The position numbers and the translations under genes were made by a program. The notes beneath the pieces were generated by a model. That model saw only the letters and a program-made list of their open reading frames with translations. It was not told where the DNA came from and did no database searches. This document shows positions 58,176 to 64,000 of a stretch of DNA of 64,000 nt, in pieces (position 1 is the first letter of the stretch; every line of letters starts with the position of its first letter). The stretch is from Pseudomonas parafulva. Lineage in GTDB: Bacteria > Pseudomonadota > Gammaproteobacteria > Pseudomonadales > Pseudomonadaceae. The DNA is taken from the NCBI RefSeq assembly GCF_000800255.1, contig NZ_CP009747.1:4278001-4342000 (forward strand), read 5' to 3'.

Positions 58176-59435
58176 ATGGAGCAGAACGACCAAATCGAGC
58201 CGCTACTGGCGACCGTACATACTCTCCTGAGAGCAGATGGTGCGGATGATGCTGCCGAGATCGTGCAGAAATACCCCGCCGCAGCGGAGCAGACGGGGTA
58301 TGACAATTGGAATGGCGGCACCAACTACTGGCACATCCAGTTCAAGATGCCTGCTTCTGACTATGCTCGTCTTGGCGCGAAACGCAGCCAGCTGGAAGAG
58401 CAGATCACAGCCAAGCTACGCACCGTTACCGAGCATCAGGAGAATGATTGCTACTCTGCAGTGATCGTCCCAGACAGGGAGTTCCGCGCTGATTGGCGGT
58501 CGTCGAGTCAGTCAGAACTGCCTAAAAAGGTGCGACAAAACATCTTGGATGGTCTGCGCTTGGAGGATGTCGACTGGAGCGGGCGGCTCAACGATGTGGA
58601 ATTTTTGAGCCGGTTGTACGACCTGGAAGAAATGCCATCCACGGATAGCCGTTACAAGGATGCTGTTGGCGATATCTGGCAGCATCGCTGTAACAACGAT
58701 GATTGGGAAAACGACTGGCTCTACAGCGACAGCCGCTTCCGCTTGGCTGAAGGGAGTGCCGATCACTTCCTGCGTTTTCTGTGTGAAATGGTCCATCCCT
58801 TGGTGCGACCCGATCGAAATGACGCGCTCAAGCTGGCGGAGCAGTTCAATGATCAACTGAAGGGCGCCGGATGGGAGCTGTATCAGGCTGAACTCATTGC
58901 TGGCCGACCGAGATTTGCGTTTCGGTCTCTAGAGCATAATGGTGGCCGCTCGGTACTCCGTGCTAAAGCGGTTGCAGATGCACTGAATGCAGGCTGGATG
59001 GCCAAGCAAATCGAACGTCTAGAGCTCGCCGTGGATACCGACCCGGAGTTGGCGATCGGCACCGCTAAAGAGCTTGTGGAGACCTGTTGCAAGTCGATTC
59101 TCACCAAGCGTGGTATCGCCTTCACCAAGTCAGACGACATGGGTGACTTGACGAAGAAGCTCACCAAAGCTCTTCAACTTGTGCCAGAGGGCGTAAGTGA
59201 TGCTGCCAAGGGGGCTGAGAACGTTCGACTGATACTGCGCAACCTCACCCAGATCACGAGCAATCTGACACAGCTAAGAGGCCTTTACGGGACGGGACAC
59301 GGAAAGGACGGCCAGTATCGTGGTCTTCAGCCGAGGCACGCTCGGTTAGCTGTTGCAGCGGCCGTCGCGTTTATCGACTTTGTGTCCGAGACGCACCGGC
59401 ACCGGGAACACACGGAAAACGCCGAGAAGGCATGA
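58176..59435 (+). CDS. Abortive-infection-like protein with Abi_C/HEPN-type C-terminus
   Basis: 419 residues, no signal or membrane segments. Residues ~35-100 (GYDNWNGGTNYWHIQFKMP) form a recurring N-terminal domain of defence-associated proteins whose function I do not know. The C-terminal ~130 residues (DPELAIGTAKELVETCCKSI, then LRGLYGTGHGKDGQYRGLQP and RHARLAVAAAVAFID) match the Abi_C family. Arg368-x6-His375 fits the RX4-6H motif of HEPN ribonucleases. Divergent from ietA and convergent with the antitoxin gene, 36 bp away. Likely acts by killing or arresting infected cells; its trigger is unknown. Confidence 0.75.
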   Translation: MEQNDQIEPLLATVHTLLRADGADDAAEIVQKYPAAAEQTGYDNWNGGTNYWHIQFKMPASDYARLGAKRSQLEEQITAKLRTVTEHQENDCYSAVIVPDREFRADWRSSSQSELPKKVRQNILDGLRLEDVDWSGRLNDVEFLSRLYDLEEMPSTDSRYKDAVGDIWQHRCNNDDWENDWLYSDSRFRLAEGSADHFLRFLCEMVHPLVRPDRNDALKLAEQFNDQLKGAGWELYQAELIAGRPRFAFRSLEHNGGRSVLRAKAVADALNAGWMAKQIERLELAVDTDPELAIGTAKELVETCCKSILTKRGIAFTKSDDMGDLTKKLTKALQLVPEGVSDAAKGAENVRLILRNLTQITSNLTQLRGLYGTGHGKDGQYRGLQPRHARLAVAAAVAFIDFVSETHRHREHTENAEKA

Positions 59436-59471
59436 ACTGAGTAGGCGGTCCAAGGGGCTGACCGGCTAGGT

Positions 59472-59864
59472 TCAGCTCGACTGTTGCAGATGTTCAATTC
59501 GTCTGTAGGTCTCATAAAGCGAGATCATGTCCCCTTGGGCCATCACCTCCAGGGGAGAACGTCCTTCGAAGAAATCATTGGCATTATCCAGGTTTGGGAA
59601 CCCTTGAACGTTTTCTTGATTTGCAAAGACCGTTCGCAACGCGGCATGAATGTTGAGCACCAAGCTGATTCGCTGCTGCTGATCCAGATCAAGGCGTACG
59701 CTGGCGCTGGAATCCCGTGAGATCTTCTGGCGGGTCGCGGTGGATAGGCGAAGAATGCTTCCGACCTGCTCGGTGGTCGCGTTCCATCCATCAAGAATTC
59801 GCAGGGCTGCCCTTAACCCTACGGCCAACTGATTTTGAGTGAGCTCAGCATTGGCGCCCGTCAT
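59472..59864 (-). CDS. Xre/MbcA/ParS-type (DUF2384) antitoxin-like protein
   Basis: 130 residues from the ATG at 59864, chosen because GGAGAG lies 7 bases upstream; longer starts at 59879 or 59900 exist. N-terminal helical DNA-binding-like part (RAALRILDGWNATTEQVGSI, LRLSTATRQKI). The C-terminal toxin-binding motif reads FFEGRSPLEVMAQGDMISLY then ETYRRIEHL, typical of DUF2384. Normal partners are RES-domain NAD-degrading or related toxins, usually just downstream; here the downstream gene is the convergent Abi protein and no RES gene is visible. Confidence 0.78.
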   Translation of the reverse strand: MTGANAELTQNQLAVGLRAALRILDGWNATTEQVGSILRLSTATRQKISRDSSASVRLDLDQQQRISLVLNIHAALRTVFANQENVQGFPNLDNANDFFEGRSPLEVMAQGDMISLYETYRRIEHLQQSS

Positions 59865-59912
59865 TTGAAATCTCTCCATCACCGCGTATCTACAGCCCAA
59901 ACCGCTGCTTGA

Positions 59913-60005
59913 CTAGCTGATCATGAGGACCGGTTTCCTCACCACAAGCTTCTCGCCCATCTTCTCACCAGTCCAGGCCATCTGGAAATGGCTGCGGAAG
60001 ATCAT
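59913..60005 (-). CDS. Tiny ORF overlapping the tnsD stop
   Basis: 30 codons, MIFRSHFQMAWTGEKMGEKL and ten more. Its ATG overlaps the tnsD stop (ATGA), which suggests coupling, but no family is recognised and no separate ribosome-binding site is evident. It is bounded by two copies of a 15-bp repeat. May be non-functional. Confidence 0.25.
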   Translation of the reverse strand: MIFRSHFQMAWTGEKMGEKLVVRKPVLMIS

Positions 60006-61657
60006 GAGGACTGGATGGCTTCAGTGCTGCCTCCAGCTGAAGCACTCCCACTGCCTTTTTGAACTGACGTGGTGATCTCTTGGAGAAAAGATCGGGTTAG
60101 CCCGTAGGCTTGTCTTTTTTGCAGAGCGCTGACCAGCCTTGGAAGCGCCAAATAAATTTGCTTTTTTTTCAATGGAAGCTCATGAGACTTCAGCAAGTTG
60201 TCAGCAGTCGATTTTAGCGCTTCTAGCAAATGCAGATCACGTTTGCTCCAATCAACGGCAGAGTGATTTCCGATTCGTCCGTTTGGAAGCCCTCTAAGCC
60301 TACTGGTCAGCCATTCCCTGTCGTTTCGGTAAAGCCAGACATACACTGCTGGGAGGCGGCATCTAATTTGCTTTGCGCTATCTTTCGAGAATGTCTTTAC
60401 GGTGTTTTCCCAGATCGACCTTCTTTTAAATTTTTCGTTAGATATTGTTTTTTCTTTCCACGCATTGGCTACTGATGGCTCTGATCGCATCAATTTGTTT
60501 ATAGTCGAAATCGTTATGCCGAAATCCTCACACAGGCTATATTTTGATTGACCCTGAGAAAGCCTGAGTAAGATAGCAGCTCTGATATCTTTCTTTAGAA
60601 TCTTTGGTCGCCTAGCGGCTTTGAATATTTCATCTGAGGAGGAATTTATCTCTTTGACACGGTTAACTGGACTGACAAGGCCTGGCGAAACTTTTTTTGA
60701 TGGCGTGTAAGAATTGACTATCTGATCGTGTAACTTGATGAAAGCAGCGACAGATCCAAACAGCCAAGTAATGAGCGTGAGGTGCTTCAAGGGGTGGACG
60801 TGCCCCCTTGGACTGCGCACAAGCCCCCTCAAAAATGTGACGGCCTCATCGGGGCTTCTGGGCATGCAGCTAAAGGGTTGGTAGGCCTGAAGTCCACTGA
60901 TGTGGAGCCAAAGCGCACTGGCGGCTGCCTCCTGTCCAGACCTGCGTTCACCGTACTGAGCCAACGCTGTCCTATACACAGCGTTGACAGCGCTTGGATC
61001 AAAAACCCTCTGGCATCCGAAACTTGATAAGCCGATGATTGCATCGACAAGATCTTCCAGCACTTTCCGGGTCGTGGCTGTCGTTTCAACTCGAGGGACA
61101 GGTAGGAGATCTTCTTCTTCGGGCAGTAACCACTCGAATTGACCTGACCACTGTCTATTCTTTGTACTTTCTCGGAGATACAAACCGTGCACAGGGCAAA
61201 TTGTCACCCCTGGATACTGATGAGATAGATGCCAGTAGGCCACGCCGACACGTATACGGTCGCATACCATACATGCAATACAAGCTTTTAAGGGGTGTTC
61301 CGCACCGAAGCGGTTTGTTAGCAAACCCAGACGGTACTTCAGTGATCCCAATCTCGGGCCTAAAAGTGCTTCCTTTGCAGCAAGCACATTTTTCTTAGAT
61401 TGAAAGGAGAAGAAAAATGGAGCAATGGTGTGCTCGTTTATGATGGATTCAGGAGTACCCCAATGAGTAGTAAGTTTATTCAAAGCGCCTAAATTATAAT
61501 TAAAATCGTGAACATACTTTTTAGTAGTGCCGAATAGCCACTCGCTAGTAGCGGCTGAGTCAATGCTGCAAAGGTACACATGCTGCCTGCTGCAGATGCT
61601 GAAGAAGGTTTCGTCTTCGAGCCAGTTTAATGCAAGTCGCACCATGGCTTTCACCAT
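60002..61657 (-). CDS. tnsD: TnsD-type transposition target-selection protein
   Basis: 551 residues. TniQ domain at the N-terminus (VRLALNWLEDETFFSICSRQ) with Cys126/Cys129/Cys132 and Cys154/His157 (TICPVHG) zinc ligands. Middle part has a resolvase-like HTH (ILLRLSQGQSKYSLCEDFGI). The C-terminal TnsD domain has paired segments including YVWLYRNDREWLTSRLRG and VDWSKRDLHLLEALKSTADN. TnsD proteins recognise the glmS 3' end. Starts at 61657 or the ATG at 61645. More AT-rich than neighbours. Divergent from tnsA, unlike Tn7 where it follows tnsABC. Confidence 0.82.
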   Translation of the reverse strand: MVKAMVRLALNWLEDETFFSICSRQHVYLCSIDSAATSEWLFGTTKKYVHDFNYNLGALNKLTTHWGTPESIINEHTIAPFFFSFQSKKNVLAAKEALLGPRLGSLKYRLGLLTNRFGAEHPLKACIACMVCDRIRVGVAYWHLSHQYPGVTICPVHGLYLRESTKNRQWSGQFEWLLPEEEDLLPVPRVETTATTRKVLEDLVDAIIGLSSFGCQRVFDPSAVNAVYRTALAQYGERRSGQEAAASALWLHISGLQAYQPFSCMPRSPDEAVTFLRGLVRSPRGHVHPLKHLTLITWLFGSVAAFIKLHDQIVNSYTPSKKVSPGLVSPVNRVKEINSSSDEIFKAARRPKILKKDIRAAILLRLSQGQSKYSLCEDFGITISTINKLMRSEPSVANAWKEKTISNEKFKRRSIWENTVKTFSKDSAKQIRCRLPAVYVWLYRNDREWLTSRLRGLPNGRIGNHSAVDWSKRDLHLLEALKSTADNLLKSHELPLKKKQIYLALPRLVSALQKRQAYGLTRSFLQEITTSVQKGSGSASAGGSTEAIQSS

Positions 61658-61871
61658 CGCTCAATACATTAATTTTGCCGATTATCATAGTAGGTGGTGT
61701 TGCGTTACGCAAGAAGTGTTTGGGAATGATAATCGTTTATCTCAATATATAATTCTCAGAATTGTATATTAAGGTCTGCTCCGGTCTCGTATTTAGGCAA
61801 GGTAAAAAAGAGGGCGTGCGTGCACTAATTAACTTAATCCAGTTGCCAACTTTTTATTGTCAGGTGGGAAA

Positions 61872-61964
61872 ATGCAGCGGTACTATTGCCAGTTGTGCAG
61901 ACGCGGTACAACGGCCTGCATCAGGGCTGGCGTTCAACGCAACCGCTACTTTTTTGAATGGTAG
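61872..61964 (+). CDS. Doubtful micro-ORF with CxxC motif
   Basis: 30 codons (MQRYYCQLCRRGTTACIRAG and ten more) with Cys6, Cys9 and Cys16. GTGGGA upstream is a weak ribosome-binding site. It could encode a tiny zinc-binding peptide or a leader peptide for tnsA, or be chance. Confidence 0.2.
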   Translation: MQRYYCQLCRRGTTACIRAGVQRNRYFFEW

Positions 61965-62021
61965 GAGATCACATGACATCTAAAAGCTAGCCAAGAGAGC
62001 TAATAGAAGTCAGGTAGACAA

Positions 62022-62045
62022 AGACCCCAGTGCGACCTGGGGTCT
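62022..62045 (+). terminator. Hairpin in the tnsA leader
   Basis: AGACCCCAG/CTGGGGTCT, perfect 9-bp stem with loop TGCGAC; no T-run follows. Could end a short transcript or attenuate tnsA. Confidence 0.5.
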
Positions 62046-62266
62046 CTGTGGATAAGTCAGTTTTGGAAGCCTGACCCTTCCATTGTCTATCCCTTGCATG
62101 TGGGACGTCAAGTCCCGCACGACTTCGTTCATCCACAAGAAAGTTGGCGTTATCCACAGCGCAAGGTGCTGGCGGATGCCCGGCCGGCAAGGGTTTGCTG
62201 CAGTCCTGACAAATTATCCCCAGTCAGCGCTGCGGCTGCTTTCCCCACCATAAAGGGAAGAAAGAC

Positions 62267-63226
62267 ATGAACAGGCAGCATCAATTCGACCTCATCATGA
62301 GTCGACAAAGAGACTTTCAGTGGGGCGATCCGTACGTTCCTTCAACGTTGGCGGTTCCTCGAGAAGCCCCTAAAAAGTCCCGTATCTCGCGTCTGAACAG
62401 CCGAAAGCTCAATCGTGCTATCCATGCAATGTCCAACCCTGAGCGTGTTTTCATTCAGCTGGCTCTGCACTCTCCATGCTTGCTTGATATGCATGAGCAG
62501 CGAATGCTCTCGCCATATGAAGCTCGCCACCCGCTGAGTGGCCATCCGTTTATGAAGGGTAGGTTCCCGGCGCCTGTTCGTGGCACTGTAGAAATCGCCA
62601 ATGAAATCGGGTTCAAGCATTTCGAAGTAACAGTGCGGGTTGGAGGTGTCTGGCGCAGGATGCCGTTCCCTTATCAAGGCGACCTACTCCTCTATTTGCT
62701 GGGTGCCAATGGCGTCCCTTACGCCGTGAATTGGACGGTCAAGGATCAAGGCGCGGCTTTTGGTGAGCGGCGTATCTCCAGTCTGAAGACCCCGGCCCAG
62801 CAGCGGAAAGATCGAGAATACGCGGAAGGACGCGCTGAACTGGAGGCGGCTTACTACGCAAGTGCTGGCATCAGGACGGTGAAAGCGTCTTTGGACAGCA
62901 TTGCTCCTACCGTACAGGCCAACCTTGGCCTGATTTTTCCGATGCATGGCTTGTCGCTGTCCCACCCCATAGAGCTGCTGTCCGATTTCAGTGCAGAGGT
63001 CAAAGAATTCATCGCCAAGGGTGAGCCCGCCTTTCTGGTGATTTCTAAATTTAGTAAACGTTGGGGCGCTCCTAGACAGTTTACGGCGCGGTTTTACCAA
63101 GACATTTGGGAAGGAAGGTTGAAGGTAAATTTCTTCCAGCCAATCCTCATTGATCACCCTCTGGAAACAGAGGGAGGTGATCTGATGCAGGTATACGACT
63201 CGCTTTTTACGGAGCAAGTCTCATGA
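62267..63226 (+). CDS. tnsA: TnsA-like transposon endonuclease
   Basis: 319 residues, AAGGGAAG ribosome-binding site. Restriction-enzyme-like fold proposed from the spacing of Glu59 (NPERVFIQ), Asp139 (PYQGDLLLYLL) and Lys159 in YAVNWTVKD, the E-D-xK pattern of TnsA N-terminal domains. TnsA cuts the 5' ends of Tn7, allowing cut-and-paste movement. The C-terminal part (from ~200) would contact TnsC. Its stop overlaps the next ATG (ATGA), which begins a TnsB-like protein, the expected tnsA-tnsB order. Sequence is divergent from E. coli TnsA, so the call rests on motif and context. Confidence 0.75.
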   Translation: MNRQHQFDLIMSRQRDFQWGDPYVPSTLAVPREAPKKSRISRLNSRKLNRAIHAMSNPERVFIQLALHSPCLLDMHEQRMLSPYEARHPLSGHPFMKGRFPAPVRGTVEIANEIGFKHFEVTVRVGGVWRRMPFPYQGDLLLYLLGANGVPYAVNWTVKDQGAAFGERRISSLKTPAQQRKDREYAEGRAELEAAYYASAGIRTVKASLDSIAPTVQANLGLIFPMHGLSLSHPIELLSDFSAEVKEFIAKGEPAFLVISKFSKRWGAPRQFTARFYQDIWEGRLKVNFFQPILIDHPLETEGGDLMQVYDSLFTEQVS

Positions 63227-64000
63227 TTACTGGCGCTCAATTGATCGCACCCGAAGGGTTTGGGGAACTCTGCAAAGGTGTTACTTACTACTTTCTTGTG
63301 AATGATCCAAGCCATAACCGAGCTCGGCTAATAGAGTTCATCATTGGGAAAAATCCTGTTCCGATCCTGATAACTTTAACCTCAACTCAATTCGAAGAAG
63401 CGCTAGAGACCGGAGTACTTCTGGAAACCGGAGTGGTAGATAAGTATCCGCCCTGGCTGAAACGTATCGAAGGTGTAGCCATATCTCACCTAGAGGAGTG
63501 TCGCGTTTCTGCCAAGGAATCCTATGACGAAAAGGTTAACCGTCGTTTCCTTGCGATTTCTGACCTGGTGCGCGACACCAAAAAAATTCTCATCAGCAAG
63601 AATCCAAACGCCGTGATCAATGCTTGCGCCAATGCCTCTATCCCTAGACAGAATGCTGCGCGGCTACGTCTGTGGTTCTACGCCTACATCACGTTTGGGC
63701 GTAACAAGTGGGCGTTGATGCCACGAACTCACTGTATAGGTGGGTGGGACAGGACGGGACCAAATCGCACGGTAAAACTCGGACGGCCTTCTCCTTTGGG
63801 TAAGAAGGCAGGATATCCCTGCGATTTGGAAATGCAGAAGAAAATATGCTCGGGTTATGTACGATTTACATCACCATCCCATACTTGGCATAGAATTCGT
63901 CGTGAGATACTTATCAATGAATTTGGGTGTCGTGCGATTGAAAAGTCTGGGAACTATATGTTTATTCATCCCGAGGGGCTTCCTTTTCCGTCTCTAGCAC
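63223..64000 (+). CDS. tnsB: TnsB-like transposase (3' truncated by window end)
   Basis: First ~259 codons, ATG overlapping the tnsA stop. The visible part is the N-terminal DNA-binding region: a helical segment with HTH-like character (VINACANASIPRQNAARLRL, then WFYAYITFG), followed by the basic linker VKLGRPSPLGKKAGYP typical of TnsB/TniA. The DDE catalytic core expected after ~270 residues is beyond the window. TnsB would bind the repeats at the transposon ends and cut the 3' strands. tnsC should follow. Confidence 0.72.
   Translation, partial: MITGAQLIAPEGFGELCKGVTYYFLVNDPSHNRARLIEFIIGKNPVPILITLTSTQFEEALETGVLLETGVVDKYPPWLKRIEGVAISHLEECRVSAKESYDEKVNRRFLAISDLVRDTKKILISKNPNAVINACANASIPRQNAARLRLWFYAYITFGRNKWALMPRTHCIGGWDRTGPNRTVKLGRPSPLGKKAGYPCDLEMQKKICSGYVRFTSPSHTWHRIRREILINEFGCRAIEKSGNYMFIHPEGLPFPSLA

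Larger units (their letters stand above)
61658..62266. promoter_or_regulatory. tnsD-tnsA divergent control region
   Basis: 609 bp. Near tnsD: a 27-bp dyad at 61744-61770 (AATATATAATTCT / AGAATTGTATATT, one mismatch in 13-bp arms), TTGCGTTACGCAA at 61700-61712, and a 10-bp inverted repeat CGATTATCAT (61679-61688) / ATGATAATCG (61726-61735). Near tnsA: a hairpin at 62022-62045 and two perfect DnaA boxes (62047-62055, 62150-62158). These look like operators for tns gene control. One tiny Cys-containing ORF (61872-61964) is listed separately. Confidence 0.5.
53242..64000. mobile_element. Tn7-like transposon carrying a defence cargo (3' part outside window)
   Basis: Extent inferred from the right-end repeats after glmS and from the tns genes inside. 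Contents in order: TniQ protein (+), ietS and ietA (-), Abi_C protein (+), DUF2384 antitoxin (-), TnsD (-), tnsA (+) and tnsB start (+). In classical Tn7, tnsABCDE begins directly at the right end; here ~9 kb of a tniQ and cargo lie between the end and tnsAB. The region around 61.4-61.9 kb is visibly more AT-rich than the chromosome. Nested or composite elements cannot be excluded. Confidence 0.7.

Noticed and set aside
53242..64000. CRISPR array or cas genes accompanying the second TniQ
   Set aside because: No regularly spaced repeats of 25-40 bp and no Cas-like protein in the window, so a CRISPR-guided transposon is not supported here.

Overview
The window is a chromosomal segment of a Pseudomonas putida-group bacterium centred on the replication origin. 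The evidence is the gene order gyrB-recF-dnaN-dnaA-[oriC]-rpmH-rnpA-yidD-yidC-trmE-mnmG-rsmG-parA-parB-atpIBEFHAGDC-glmU-glmR-glmS, the near-identity of these proteins to P. putida homologues as I remember them, and GC-rich codon use. No rRNA or tRNA gene was recognised.

Layout. 1-4.2 kb: the end of a SulP transporter, hemF-aroE, a quinone oxidoreductase and a small accessory patch (antitoxin-like remnant plus a DUF6124 gene). 4.5-17 kb: housekeeping genes tsaC, dprA, def-fmt-rsmB-trkA, a TPR protein, a lipid A acyltransferase, tag, and glyQ-glyS-gmhB-plsC. 17-21.6 kb: a GMC dehydrogenase with an MHS transporter and a divergent LysR regulator. 21.6-26.1 kb: a sulfide-oxidation locus made of SQR, persulfide dioxygenase, a TSUP exporter and a FisR-type sigma-54 activator. 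Its control region holds a sigma-54 promoter and a helically phased array of TGGCAGT repeats. 26.2-41.7 kb: the origin region, with three parS sites and two DnaA-box clusters. 41.7-53.2 kb: the ATP synthase operon and the UDP-GlcNAc precursor genes glmU, glmR and glmS.

The accessory part starts just after glmS, at the classical Tn7 target attTn7. About 30 bp after the glmS stop, a TGTGG terminus with two 20-bp-spaced repeats marks the likely right end of a Tn7-like transposon that runs off the window. From that end it carries: a stand-alone TniQ protein; an ietA-ietS pair (AAA ATPase plus subtilisin-like protease, a published anti-phage system); an Abi_C/HEPN-like abortive-infection protein; an Xre/MbcA/ParS-type antitoxin with no visible toxin; a TnsD-type target selector; and, divergently, tnsA and the start of tnsB. 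The layout suggests a mobile defence island with two TniQ-family target selectors.

A window-wide oddity is 28 exact copies of the DnaA box TTATCCACA, most of them inside genes, where fewer than one would be expected by chance.
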